The notes beneath the pieces are model-generated. The model ran no database searches, was not told the origin of the DNA, and saw nothing but the letters and a program-made list of their open reading frames with translations. Position numbers and translations under genes: made by a program. DNA of 64,000 nucleotides, taken from NCBI RefSeq assembly GCF_010587385.1, contig NZ_CP047476.1, positions 558,001 through 622,000 on the forward strand, read 5' to 3'. The DNA is from Vibrio astriarenae. GTDB taxonomy: Bacteria > Pseudomonadota > Gammaproteobacteria > Enterobacterales > Vibrionaceae. How positions within the stretch are numbered: the first letter of the stretch is position 1; each line of letters starts with the position of its first letter. Below are positions 1 through 9,053 of the stretch, piece by piece.

Positions 1-641
1 ACAAAGTACTTTGAACTGAGCAACGTCTTATATTGATTGAACATCTCTTTAAGCGAGGGCACCTTAGCTCGTTGAGTTCGAGTCTCATCAAAAAAGCCCA
101 ACAGTAACAGCCAAGCAATTAATACATAACCAAACAACGAGATAAAAACCATCATCCAACCAAAGTGATGGTTGATAAAGCCGCCAATAACGGGGGCAAA
201 CAGCGGGGTAATAGAAGCGGCCATCGCAATATAGGCCAGTGCTTTTGCCAACTGGTCACCACTGTGACTGTCACGAATGGTTGCACGTGCTAACACGGCG
301 CAACAGCCTGTACCAACGCCTTGCAATAGGCGCCCTAAAACAAGGGCCTCAAACGAATCGTGAAAAAAGATGATACTCATCAACCCTGCCAGGGCGACAG
401 CCAAACCAAATAGGAGTACTTTCTTGCGGCCTAGCGCGTCAGAGATTGGGCCGTAAATAAACTGCGATGGACCAAAACCAAGCAGATAGATACTAACGAG
501 CAACTGAGCTTGATCTAGGGTGACTGAAAAATCTTTGGCGATCCAAGGTAGAGAAGGGAACACTAATCCCATTGAGAGTTGACCAATGCTGATGATCAAC
601 ACACACAGTGCGAGGACACGATAATGGAGCTTGGAAGACAT
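1..641 (-). CDS. MFS multidrug transporter, Bcr/CflA-EmrD type (3' end outside window)
   Basis: This is the N-terminal half of a major facilitator superfamily drug/proton antiporter; the gene runs off the left edge. The translation begins MSSKLHYRVLALC and shows repeated hydrophobic helices. It contains the MFS motif A stretch GPISDALGRKK between TM2 and TM3, and LGRLLQGVGTG in TM4, typical of the 12-TM Bcr/CflA drug exporters. It should act in the inner membrane to export small toxic compounds; the substrate cannot be told. The ATG at 639-641 is the first in-frame start, with no clear Shine-Dalgarno. It lies on the same strand and downstream of the MATE exporter, about 160 bp away. Confidence 0.85.
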   Translation of the reverse strand, partial: MSSKLHYRVLALCVLIISIGQLSMGLVFPSLPWIAKDFSVTLDQAQLLVSIYLLGFGPSQFIYGPISDALGRKKVLLFGLAVALAGLMSIIFFHDSFEALVLGRLLQGVGTGCCAVLARATIRDSHSGDQLAKALAYIAMAASITPLFAPVIGGFINHHFGWMMVFISLFGYVLIAWLLLLGFFDETRTQRAKVPSLKEMFNQYKTLLSSKYF

Positions 642-737
642 GATACTAATGAGCTAATGACGAATTGTCTTAGAATACCACTATTAACGCCAAGGATGTA
701 TCTCAGTTCTTTCAATTGAATTATCAAGATACAAAAT

Positions 738-794
738 AGCTCTCTTAACAATTATCCGCCGTGGTAGACAAGTACACGACATATTAAGAGAGCT
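738..794 (-). terminator. Inverted repeat between MATE and MFS genes, possible terminator
   Basis: A perfect 10-bp inverted repeat, AGCTCTCTTA at 738-747 and TAAGAGAGCT at 785-794, flanks a 37-nt spacer directly after the MATE stop codon. Read on the minus strand it is followed by ATTTTGTAT. It could be a weak intrinsic terminator for the MATE gene or an operator near the MFS gene; the long loop makes either role uncertain. Confidence 0.35.
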
Positions 795-800
795 TGTGTT

Positions 801-2180
801 TTACGCTTTGACGGTATCAGAGCCTAAGGTTAGATCTTTAACCCAAATAAATTGGCGGTATCGATAGTAGCAAAGAGATAACTTAACTATCTCCTCACAC
901 AACATCGCGACGTATACCAAATGGAATGGCAAACCTAATATAAAGGCGGCGATGGCAGTGAAGGGCAAACCCACCACCCACATGGCAATAAAATCCATAC
1001 GCAAGCAAAAGGCGTTTTCGCCACCCGCTCTTAAAATACCATTGATGATCATTAAGTTACTCATACGAAGCCATAAACCCCAGCAAACAACAACAATTGC
1101 AGGCGCTGAAAGCGGCAAATATTGATCTGTGTCTAGGCTTAACCAACTTAAGACCTCGCCTCTAAAAACAAACATCAAAGTACTCATTGCGAAGCCAACA
1201 GCGATGTTGCATTTTAGAAATGTCTTCGCGGTCTCTTTTGCTTCTTCGAAATCACGCTGCCCCAATGACTGACCAATAATGACAGAACAGGCGACCGATA
1301 AACCAAAAAACACCGAATAACAGAGTGACTCAAAAGGGCCAAACATGCTAAACACAGCAAGCTCCGTGGTGCCCATGTGACCAAATATAATTTGGTATAC
1401 CAGTGTTCCTGCGCCCCAAAGTACGGCATTACTTACGCCAGGTATCGCGAGTTTGATAAACGAACGCTCGACTGCCGTATCACGCTGTTCAAATTTCAGC
1501 TTCTTGAGCCAATGATTACGCTTATTAAGATAAATGACGAATACGAGTACCTGAAAAACTCTAGCAATGGTCGTTGCCAATGCTGCCCCGGCAACCCCCA
1601 TCGCTGGAAAGCCAAAATTGCCTTGTATCAAGCAGTAGTTCAGGAAGATGTTTACCCCAATCGTCACCGCTGCAATATTCAGTGGCGTAACCGCATTGCC
1701 CGTTGAGCGCATGCTTGATTCAAACATGATGATGATATGCGTTAGCAACAATACAGGCGCAGCATAAAGTAAATAATCTTTACCCAACGCGATGACATTC
1801 ATATCAGGCGTTTGAAGTTGCATAATCGACTCAGCGAACACCACGATGGCAATTGAGATAGGCACCAACAACACCAGTCCAGCCGTAATAGCGAAACGTG
1901 TGATTTTCCGGCATCGGCTGATATCACCTTTGCCCCAATATTGAGCGATGAGTATACCGTTTGCCATGCCTAAACCTGCCATCACCATAATCGCGACAAA
2001 GTGCCACTTCGATGCAATACCCACAGATGCTGTTGCTGCTTCACCAAAACTACTGACCATCAGTACGTCCGCCAAAGCCAGTATTGAAACCAAAGCACTT
2101 TGAACTGCCACAGGGATACCCAGCTTAAGTGTGCGACTGATTAAAGAACGTGACTTTGACGTTAGGGAAAGACTTTTCAT
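801..2180 (-). CDS. MATE family efflux transporter
   Basis: A 459-residue polytopic inner-membrane protein with the two pseudo-symmetric six-helix bundles of MATE (NorM/DinF) exporters. These use a Na+ or H+ gradient to extrude cationic drugs and metabolites. Family-like segments include VSILALADVLMVSSFG near the N-terminus, the GMANGILIAQYWGKG region and VACSVIIGQSLGQRD in the second half. Length fits the family (about 450-480). The start at 2180 has AGGAG about 9 nt upstream. It diverges from the AraC-type regulator at 2243 across a 62-bp gap, so the regulator probably controls it. The substrate is unknown. Confidence 0.9.
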   Translation of the reverse strand: MKSLSLTSKSRSLISRTLKLGIPVAVQSALVSILALADVLMVSSFGEAATASVGIASKWHFVAIMVMAGLGMANGILIAQYWGKGDISRCRKITRFAITAGLVLLVPISIAIVVFAESIMQLQTPDMNVIALGKDYLLYAAPVLLLTHIIIMFESSMRSTGNAVTPLNIAAVTIGVNIFLNYCLIQGNFGFPAMGVAGAALATTIARVFQVLVFVIYLNKRNHWLKKLKFEQRDTAVERSFIKLAIPGVSNAVLWGAGTLVYQIIFGHMGTTELAVFSMFGPFESLCYSVFFGLSVACSVIIGQSLGQRDFEEAKETAKTFLKCNIAVGFAMSTLMFVFRGEVLSWLSLDTDQYLPLSAPAIVVVCWGLWLRMSNLMIINGILRAGGENAFCLRMDFIAMWVVGLPFTAIAAFILGLPFHLVYVAMLCEEIVKLSLCYYRYRQFIWVKDLTLGSDTVKA

Positions 2181-2242
2181 AGTGGTACTTCTCCTGTCTA
2201 ATGGAATGGTCGCTACTTTAAAGCCATCAGCTGGAAGTTAAC

Positions 2243-3127
2243 ATGTTCAAACAAGAGATAAACCTGTGCGAATCCGTCATCGACAAAAGCAACATCAACA
2301 GAGATTGGCAAGATGGTGTCTTTCTGAGCCCAGCTTGTTATGAACGATTCCTAGTAGACAGCGATATTCCCGAAATGAAGGAGTTTGGTATCCACATGGC
2401 TGGGATGGCAGAGCTCAAAGAAGAGTATTGGGTAGAACGCACTCAGCCTGAGATACACACCATTTTGATAACGATTGAAGGGGAAGGGCAGTTGATTACC
2501 GATAGCGGATCAGAGCGAATCCTGCCAAACACCATAACCGTACTTCCGGCGAAATCTCCGTTTCGCTTTGAGCTTGCGCCTTTGGTGTCGTCTTGGAAAA
2601 TGATCTGGATTCTGTTTAAAGATACCGACTCTTGGAGTAGTTGGTACGATGGTGTGAAACGGGTAACAAATTTTGACGATGCAGAACGAACCTGGTCGAC
2701 GGTGCAATTACTGCATTCTGAGATAGGCGGCCGAAGAACCTTCAGGCGCATATTGCTTTCAGAGCTAATTAGAGGTTTAACGCGGGTTGATACCAGTAAC
2801 TACGACACACCAACGAGAGTAATGGCTGTCTATAATTTGGTAGAATCACAATTGCACCTTGACTGGCGCGTCTCTGAAGTCGCGAAGCGTAGTTTCTTAA
2901 GTGAAGAACAATTAAATCGGGTGACACTGTCACTTTATGGAGTAAACCCGCGCTCATACTTGGTAAAGCTGAGAATGACCCGTGCTGCAGCGTTGCTATT
3001 GAACACTGACTGGTCGATAAAAATGATCAGCTCACGTCTTGGTTATCAAGACCCCAATAATTTTTCTCACCGTTTTAGAAAATACCACGGAATATCACCC
3101 AAGCGCTTCAGAAGCTCGAAAGCCTAA
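2243..3127 (+). CDS. AraC-family transcriptional regulator
   Basis: A 294-residue regulator with an N-terminal cupin-like effector domain (about 1-170; TILITIEGEGQLIT and LPAKSPFRFEL resemble AraC_binding) and a C-terminal double helix-turn-helix (about 190-290). The final signature reads ISSRLGYQDPNNFSHRFRKY followed by GISPKRFR, the hallmark of AraC/XylS proteins. It is divergent from the MATE exporter and upstream of the sulfatase on its own strand, so either could be its target. GGAAG precedes the ATG. The inducer is not predictable. Confidence 0.9.
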   Translation: MFKQEINLCESVIDKSNINRDWQDGVFLSPACYERFLVDSDIPEMKEFGIHMAGMAELKEEYWVERTQPEIHTILITIEGEGQLITDSGSERILPNTITVLPAKSPFRFELAPLVSSWKMIWILFKDTDSWSSWYDGVKRVTNFDDAERTWSTVQLLHSEIGGRRTFRRILLSELIRGLTRVDTSNYDTPTRVMAVYNLVESQLHLDWRVSEVAKRSFLSEEQLNRVTLSLYGVNPRSYLVKLRMTRAAALLLNTDWSIKMISSRLGYQDPNNFSHRFRKYHGISPKRFRSSKA

Positions 3128-3266
3128 AAGATCACTGTACATTTTCAAACTATGAAATGAGTTTAGGTTTCTGAAAAAGAAACTAAAACTACTGGTTAGA
3201 ATTCGCACTATTAGCCGCCCTGTCCTATATCTGTAAAGGCATAATGCTCTAACAAAGGATATAGAG

Positions 3267-4820
3267 GTGCGTATGATAACGAAATATGGCGTTAAACGTC
3301 GCTTGGCTATTCTCACCGCTGCCATGATAGGCGCATCGTCAGCAGTATACGCTGCTGACAAACCGAACATTCTCGTGATTTGGGGGGATGATATAGGGCA
3401 ATCCAATCTCAGTGCCTACACATTTGGCTTGATGGGTTATCAAACTCCAAATATCGACAGTATCGCAAAAGAAGGCATGATGTTTACCGACTATTACGGC
3501 GAACAGTCTTGTACAGCTGGCCGCTCAACCTTCATTACTGGTCAGAGTGTTCTTCGAACGGGTTTGAGTAAAGTTGGCTTACCGGGTGCTGAGCTAGGTT
3601 TACAAGTTGAAGATGCCACCATTGCAAGCCTACTTAAACCCATGGGTTATATGACAGGGCAGTTCGGCAAAAACCACCTGGGCGATAAAGATGAACATCT
3701 TCCTACCAATCACGGTTTTGATGAGTTTTTTGGCAACCTTTATCACTTGAATGCGGAAGAAGAGCCGGAAAACGTAGACTATCCAAAAGATCCAAAGTTC
3801 CGCAAGAAGTTCGGTCCACGCGGCGTTATTCGGTCATATGCTGATGGCAAGATTGAAGATACCGGCCCGTTAACTCGTAAACGAATGGAAACGGTGGATG
3901 AAGAGACGCTTGATGCTGCGATTGACTTTATGGATCGCGCAGTCAAAGCGGATAAGCCGTTCTTTGTTTGGTGGAATGCCACCCGCATGCACTTCCGTAC
4001 CCATGTGAAAGACGAGAACCTTGGAAAAACAGGCATCAGTTTTTATGCCGATGCGATGGTTGAACACGACAGTCATGTTGGGGCACTTCTTGAAAAAGTC
4101 GATGATTTAGGCGTGAAAGACAACACGATCGTCTTCTATTCAACGGACAATGGCCCGCACATGAATACATGGCCTGATGCAGGTCTGACTCCTTTCCGTG
4201 GTGAGAAAAACACCAACTGGGAAGGCGCTTATCGTGTTCCAGCCATGGTTCGCTGGCCTGGCAAAATCGAGGCGGGTTCAGTCTCCAATGAGATCATGCA
4301 CCACATGGATTGGTTGCCAACCTTTGTTGCTGCAGCAGGTGACACTGATATCAAGCAGAAGCTGCTAGACGGATATACTGCGGGTGATCGCTCCTACAAA
4401 AACCATTTAGATGGCTATAACTTCTTGCCTTATTTGACTGGCGAAACGGAGGAAGCGCCGCGAGAGGAGATCTTCTACTTCTCTGATGATGGTGATTTGA
4501 CCGCGCTGCGATACAACAAGTGGAAAATCGTGTTTATGGAACAACGAGCTGAAGGTACTCTTCGTATATGGGCAGAACCTTTCACACCGCTGCGCGTTCC
4601 GAAGATCTTCAATCTACGCATGGACCCTTACGAAATCGCAGATGTCACATCGAATACTTATTATGACTGGATGCTTGATAGGGCATATATGCTTGTCCCA
4701 GCGCAGGCCTATGTGGGTCAGTTCTTGGAGACATTTAAAGAGTATCCACCTCGTCAAAAAGCAGCAAGTTTCAGTTTGGATGATGTGATGATCAAGCTGC
4801 AAGAGCCGCAGAATAAGTAG
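3267..4820 (+). CDS. Secreted sulfatase (arylsulfatase-type)
   Basis: A 517-residue type I sulfatase hydrolysing sulfate esters, probably periplasmic. A signal peptide (about residues 1-30, ending VYAA) precedes KPNILVIWGDDIG, which supplies the metal-binding aspartates. The maturation motif C82-T-A-G-R86 fits C-x-[P/A]-x-R, whose cysteine is converted to formylglycine. Further family segments are GKNHLGD and YSTDNGPH. Start: GTG at 3267 with AAAGGAT 6-7 nt upstream; ATG at 3273 is an alternative. It stands alone, ending in a strong terminator. No formylglycine-generating enzyme (FGE or anSME) is encoded in the window, so activation must come from elsewhere. The C-terminal part (about 450-517) resembles sulfatases acting on choline or aryl sulfates, but the substrate cannot be fixed. 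Confidence 0.88.
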   Translation: MRMITKYGVKRRLAILTAAMIGASSAVYAADKPNILVIWGDDIGQSNLSAYTFGLMGYQTPNIDSIAKEGMMFTDYYGEQSCTAGRSTFITGQSVLRTGLSKVGLPGAELGLQVEDATIASLLKPMGYMTGQFGKNHLGDKDEHLPTNHGFDEFFGNLYHLNAEEEPENVDYPKDPKFRKKFGPRGVIRSYADGKIEDTGPLTRKRMETVDEETLDAAIDFMDRAVKADKPFFVWWNATRMHFRTHVKDENLGKTGISFYADAMVEHDSHVGALLEKVDDLGVKDNTIVFYSTDNGPHMNTWPDAGLTPFRGEKNTNWEGAYRVPAMVRWPGKIEAGSVSNEIMHHMDWLPTFVAAAGDTDIKQKLLDGYTAGDRSYKNHLDGYNFLPYLTGETEEAPREEIFYFSDDGDLTALRYNKWKIVFMEQRAEGTLRIWAEPFTPLRVPKIFNLRMDPYEIADVTSNTYYDWMLDRAYMLVPAQAYVGQFLETFKEYPPRQKAASFSLDDVMIKLQEPQNK

Positions 4821-4837
4821 TAGGCTGTCGCACTCAC

Positions 4838-4866
4838 AAAAAAAGGGACTTTCGAGTCCCTTTTTT
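4838..4866 (+). terminator. Rho-independent terminator after sulfatase
   Basis: A perfect 10-bp stem AAAAGGGACT / AGTCCCTTTT closes a UUCG tetraloop and runs into a T tract. It lies 20 nt past the sulfatase stop and isolates it from the next gene. Confidence 0.9.
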
Positions 4867-4952
4867 AATCATCCGTTAGGAATAGTTATTATTCCAAAAT
4901 TACAGAGTATTGCGCGTATCCTGCTTACCTCAAATAACAAGGTAAAGGTCCT

Positions 4953-5612
4953 ATGCGTTGCTCAACTCTCATTTTCTCCTCACTTGGACTATTGATGTCC
5001 AGCACACACGCTTTTGCTTCACCAGGTCAAAGTAATATCTATCTCAACACGGTGCAAAACCGAGTTAGTCATGACGGATTTCAAGATTACTTTGGCCCAA
5101 TCTATAACAATCAAGGCAGCAAGAAGCTCTATGGTTTAAATATTGGGGGAACCTATGTAAGCCAGTCTAATGTTTATCTGAATCTCGACTACGAATGGAC
5201 AACAAGAGGCTCAACTACTCAAGAGCTATTCCAATGGACGGCGGGGATCATTTACAGCCTGAACGATGAGACATCACTGTCGATGGGGGCTGGGCTTAGA
5301 CGTAGTGAAAATAAAAGACGCTCTTCTTGCCGAAAGGATAAACCCATAGAGCAGTGTCAGTATGAATATCAAACAACCAAAGGCACTGGCCCGGTAATAG
5401 AGACAGGCGTGATTTGGTCTGTAGCAAACAATCTGTCATTCAAACCTAATTATGCTTATAGCCGTTTATTCGATAAGCGCTTTCATACGTTCGGTATTAG
5501 TGGTGAATACCAACTGTTTTCAAAGCTTGCTGTGACCATCGATTACGACCATACAGCGAGTTCAAACCTAAGCCAGAACATCATTAATTGGGGCTTTACG
5601 TACTATCTGTAA
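4953..5612 (+). CDS. Putative outer-membrane beta-barrel protein, unknown
   Basis: A 219-residue exported protein I cannot assign to a named family. A signal peptide of about 22 residues (ending HAFASP) is followed by alternating hydrophobic/aromatic strands (INIGGTYVSQSNVYLNLDYEW, GIIYSLNDETSLSMGAGL, FGISGEYQLFSKLAVTIDY). It ends in NWGFTYYL; the aromatic-rich C-terminal strand is typical of small porin-like barrels. Two cysteines (SSCRKDKPIEQCQYE) sit in a predicted loop and could form a disulfide. AAAGGTCCT precedes the ATG. It lies between the sulfatase terminator and the cytochrome operon and is probably monocistronic. Confidence 0.7.
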   Translation: MRCSTLIFSSLGLLMSSTHAFASPGQSNIYLNTVQNRVSHDGFQDYFGPIYNNQGSKKLYGLNIGGTYVSQSNVYLNLDYEWTTRGSTTQELFQWTAGIIYSLNDETSLSMGAGLRRSENKRRSSCRKDKPIEQCQYEYQTTKGTGPVIETGVIWSVANNLSFKPNYAYSRLFDKRFHTFGISGEYQLFSKLAVTIDYDHTASSNLSQNIINWGFTYYL

Positions 5613-5695
5613 CTTTTGAACAGCGATAAACACCTTCCACTGTGACGCAAAACCGCTTTTGTTGGTTTGAACTGGTTAAAGAAACTACTTGTACT

Positions 5696-5719
5696 ACAGT
5701 TAGTTATAATCATAACTGT
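5696..5719. promoter_or_regulatory. Inverted repeat overlapping a -10 box upstream of the cytochrome/Bat operon
   Basis: ACAGTTA (5696-5702) and TAACTGT (5713-5719) form a perfect 7-bp inverted repeat. The 10-nt centre contains TATAAT (5705-5710), a perfect sigma-70 -10 box, 33 nt before the ATG at 5743. No good -35 box is seen 17 nt upstream. The geometry is that of an operator covering a core promoter; the regulator is unknown. Confidence 0.5.
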
Positions 5720-5742
5720 GCAGCATTCATACAAGGAATAGT

Positions 5743-8028
5743 ATGAAAGTAGTGTTCAAGCTCATGGGATTGACCACTTTACTAAGTAATGTGCTAGTCT
5801 CATTTTCCTTATTAGCTTCAAACGCGACCTTTATTGGCTCTGAGTCATGTATTGACTGTCACTCCGAACAAGTTAGCGCCTGGCAAGGTTCTCATCACGA
5901 CATGGCAATGCGGCATGCCACATCAGATGCTGTTTTAGGCGATTTTAATGACGCAGTGTTCTCTCATAACGGTGAAGACAACCGATTTTATCGCAAAGAT
6001 AACGAGTACTGGGTAAATATACAGGAGCCTAATGATGGGTATTCCGATTATAAAATCAGCTACACCTTTGGCTTTGAACCGCTTCAACAGTATATGGTCG
6101 AGTTTCCAGATGGACGTATACAGCTAATTCCGTTTGCATGGGATAGTCGCGATAAAAAAGAGGGAGGTCAACGTTGGTTCCACCTATATCCTGATCAAAC
6201 AATTCACGATGAGTTCTATTGGACTAATACGGGTCAAAACTGGAATTTCATGTGTGCTGACTGTCATTCAACAAACTTACAAAAGAATTACGATATTGAA
6301 TCTGACACTTATCAAACTAGTTGGAGCGAAATCAATGTGTCATGCGAGGCTTGTCATGGCCCCGCAGAGCATCACGTAAAGTGGGCGAACAACGACCAAA
6401 ACCAGCGGATTAATCATTTCGGTTTTGACCGAGACTTATCACAAGCGGTGGAAGAGTGGGTAATTAAGGAAGGGCACAGCACCCTGCAACCGAAAAATAT
6501 CCGACAAACTCATCAAGTACAAACGTGCGCTCAATGCCACAGCCGCAGAACACAGCTTACCGATTCACGTGACTATGATCATGTCCAAGGGAGTTTTTTC
6601 GATCGTTATCGTTTGAATTTAGTATCGAGCGAGCTCTACTACCATGACGGACAGATCTACGATGAGAACTACGTCTATGGCTCTTTTCTACAGTCGCAAA
6701 TGGCAGAAAAAGGGGTGACTTGCACCAACTGCCACGACCCACACACCGCAAAACTCAAAATTCCCCAAGAAGCGGTTTGCTTGCAGTGTCACGTCGCGAG
6801 CGAGTACCACTCTCCAAAACATACGATGCATAAAATGGGTACTGAAGCTGCGCAGTGCACGACTTGTCACATGCCCGAAACGACCTATATGCAGGTTGAC
6901 CCACGACGAGATCATAGTTGGCACGTGCCACGACCAGACTTGAGCCAGCACATCAACACACCTAACGTTTGCTTAGACTGCCATCAAAGTGAGGGCAAGG
7001 ACAACCAATGGGCAACTAAAAAACTAATCGAGCATTTCCCAAATTCTAAATACCTCAACCAACAACACTTTGCCGTCGCATTTTATGCCGATGCCATTGG
7101 GCATAGAGGCGCTGAAGGTGCTTTATCAATGATTGCCCAAGACCACTCTCAAGCACCGATCATTCGAGCATCAGCTCTTGAGCGAATGGCAGGCAATGCT
7201 GGCAATAATACAACCGTTGCGTTAGCGCGTGCGGTAAAAAACGACGACGAGATGTTAAGAGTTGCAAGTATAGCGGGGAGCGCGGGATACGATTGGCAAG
7301 ATCGCTGGAAAATGCTTTCACCTTTGCTCGATGATCCAGTGCTTGCTGTTCGCTCCGATGCCGCTGGCGCTTTGGTCTTCTATTGGTCACAGTTAAGTTC
7401 TGAGCAGAAAGCACAGCTTACCCCCGCACTCAATGATTACATCATGATTCAAGAGTTCAATGCAGACCGAGGGTTTGGTCGCACCAATCTTGGTAATGTG
7501 TACGCCTCTCAAGGCGATTACCAGACAGCGATCAATTGGTACAAAGGTTCAATCATAATCGAACCGTATTTTGAGAACGCTTACGTCAATTTAGCCGATG
7601 TATATCGACGCTTATCTGATGAAGATATGGTGATATCTACGCTTCAACAGGGCGTTACAAATCAACCTAACTCTCATGCTATTCGTTACAGTCTTGGTCT
7701 AAGCTATATGAGACAGGATGATTATAAGAACGCGGCCGAACAAATTGGCCAAGCCGCTGAAATGGCTCAGCATAATCCTCAATATTGGTATCTATATGGA
7801 CTCTTGTTAGAGCAAACTAATGTAAAACAAGCTGATGATGCCTTAAGCAAGAGTTATGCATTAAGCAATAATCCGGAAATGCTCTACGCCCGCTGTGAAG
7901 TGCTCGCAAGAAACTATTCGCAAGCCGGCATAAGCACACGCTATCAAACATGTTTAAGTGAGTTATCGAAAATAGCGCCGAAAAATGTCATTGACCAACT
8001 TGAGTCGACCAGAGCGACGAGTCAGTAA
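5743..8028 (+). CDS. Octaheme cytochrome c with HEAT-like and TPR region
   Basis: A 761-residue periplasmic or membrane-anchored protein. After a signal sequence (about 1-27) come eight CxxCH heme-c motifs, at C36, C171, C201, C262, C327, C346, C372 and C410, all in the first 415 residues. This resembles the cytochrome c554/multiheme nitrite-reductase-like folds. Residues about 440-560 look like alpha-helical HEAT-type repeats (ASALERMAGNAGN, ASIAGSAGYDWQDRW). About 575-740 contain TPRs (NLGNVYASQGDYQTAINWYK, RYSLGLSYMRQDDYKNAAEQ). It should carry electrons or reduce a small substrate while binding partner proteins through the TPRs. AAGGA precedes the ATG. MoxR follows after 32 bp with no terminator, so I infer one operon. 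The substrate is unknown. Confidence 0.88.
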   Translation: MKVVFKLMGLTTLLSNVLVSFSLLASNATFIGSESCIDCHSEQVSAWQGSHHDMAMRHATSDAVLGDFNDAVFSHNGEDNRFYRKDNEYWVNIQEPNDGYSDYKISYTFGFEPLQQYMVEFPDGRIQLIPFAWDSRDKKEGGQRWFHLYPDQTIHDEFYWTNTGQNWNFMCADCHSTNLQKNYDIESDTYQTSWSEINVSCEACHGPAEHHVKWANNDQNQRINHFGFDRDLSQAVEEWVIKEGHSTLQPKNIRQTHQVQTCAQCHSRRTQLTDSRDYDHVQGSFFDRYRLNLVSSELYYHDGQIYDENYVYGSFLQSQMAEKGVTCTNCHDPHTAKLKIPQEAVCLQCHVASEYHSPKHTMHKMGTEAAQCTTCHMPETTYMQVDPRRDHSWHVPRPDLSQHINTPNVCLDCHQSEGKDNQWATKKLIEHFPNSKYLNQQHFAVAFYADAIGHRGAEGALSMIAQDHSQAPIIRASALERMAGNAGNNTTVALARAVKNDDEMLRVASIAGSAGYDWQDRWKMLSPLLDDPVLAVRSDAAGALVFYWSQLSSEQKAQLTPALNDYIMIQEFNADRGFGRTNLGNVYASQGDYQTAINWYKGSIIIEPYFENAYVNLADVYRRLSDEDMVISTLQQGVTNQPNSHAIRYSLGLSYMRQDDYKNAAEQIGQAAEMAQHNPQYWYLYGLLLEQTNVKQADDALSKSYALSNNPEMLYARCEVLARNYSQAGISTRYQTCLSELSKIAPKNVIDQLESTRATSQ

Positions 8029-8060
8029 CCCATTGGAATTGAGTTCGAAAGGATAGCGAA

Positions 8061-9044
8061 ATGAACCCGTGTCAAATAGCCATCAACCAACTGATTGACC
8101 AAACACAGCAAACTGTGATCGGTCAGCGTCATGTGATTAAAGCCCTTGCGATAGCACTGCTAACCAACAGCCATGTTCTGTTAGAAGGGCTACCTGGTAC
8201 CGCTAAAACTCGTTCGGTTAAATCACTCGCAATGCTGCTAAATGCGCCTTTCGGACGAATTCAATTTACGCCCGACCTTCTTCCTTCAGATGTTACTGGT
8301 ACTGATGTCTACCAAGAGGTCGACGGAAAGCCTCAGTTGAATTTTCAACCTGGCCCTATTTTTAACAGTATTGTACTTGCAGATGAAGTAAACCGCGCGC
8401 CGGCTAAAGTTCAAGCTGCTCTATTGGAAGCGATGGCGGAAGGAACCATCACGGTTGGCAAGCAGACTCACGTTTTACCCGATGTTTTCATGGTGTTAGC
8501 GACCCAAAACCCAATAGAACAGGAGGGGACGTATCCACTACCAGAAGCGCAAATGGATAGATTCATCATGAAGGTCACAGTTGACTATCCAGATGAAGAA
8601 GCTGAAAAAGAGATTGTGAGATTAGTTAGGATGGAAGAGATTGGCGCGAGTATCGACCAATCCCAGCCTGCGTTAGAAAATATTGCTACAGAAATGATAC
8701 TAGAAGCAAGAAGAGAGTTACCTCTCGTGGAAGTTTCCGACATGGTTGAGTCGTATATCGTCGCGCTCGTTATGGCAACAAGAAACCCCCAACGCTACAG
8801 TGATGTCAATCTCGCACAATGGATTCAAATCGGATCGAGCCCTAGGGCATCAATTTCATTGGATAAATGTGCACGTGCCAATGCTTGGTTAAATGGACGA
8901 AACTATGTAGAAATTGATGATGTCAGAGAAGTCGTGCCCTATGTTTTGGGTCATCGATTTACCTTGAGTTATGATGCGCTTGCAGACGGCGTGACCCATG
9001 AAAAAGTCATCGAAACACTTTTGAACGTTGTTGAGATAGGCTAA
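8061..9044 (+). CDS. MoxR-family AAA+ ATPase
   Basis: A 327-residue cytoplasmic MoxR ATPase. Walker A is GLPGTAKT (43-50), Walker B IVLADE (104-109) and sensor 1 VLATQNP (145-151). PLPEAQMDRF follows with the arginine finger, and a C-terminal lid domain completes it. MoxR proteins work with von Willebrand factor A partners as chaperones that insert cofactors or activate enzyme complexes (as in mxaR for methanol dehydrogenase and RavA-ViaA). AAAGGATAGCGAA gives the ribosome site. The DUF58 gene starts 9 nt after its stop. The likely client here is the multiheme cytochrome upstream or another envelope complex; that is inference. Confidence 0.93.
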   Translation: MNPCQIAINQLIDQTQQTVIGQRHVIKALAIALLTNSHVLLEGLPGTAKTRSVKSLAMLLNAPFGRIQFTPDLLPSDVTGTDVYQEVDGKPQLNFQPGPIFNSIVLADEVNRAPAKVQAALLEAMAEGTITVGKQTHVLPDVFMVLATQNPIEQEGTYPLPEAQMDRFIMKVTVDYPDEEAEKEIVRLVRMEEIGASIDQSQPALENIATEMILEARRELPLVEVSDMVESYIVALVMATRNPQRYSDVNLAQWIQIGSSPRASISLDKCARANAWLNGRNYVEIDDVREVVPYVLGHRFTLSYDALADGVTHEKVIETLLNVVEIG

Positions 9045-9053
9045 GGCAAGCTT

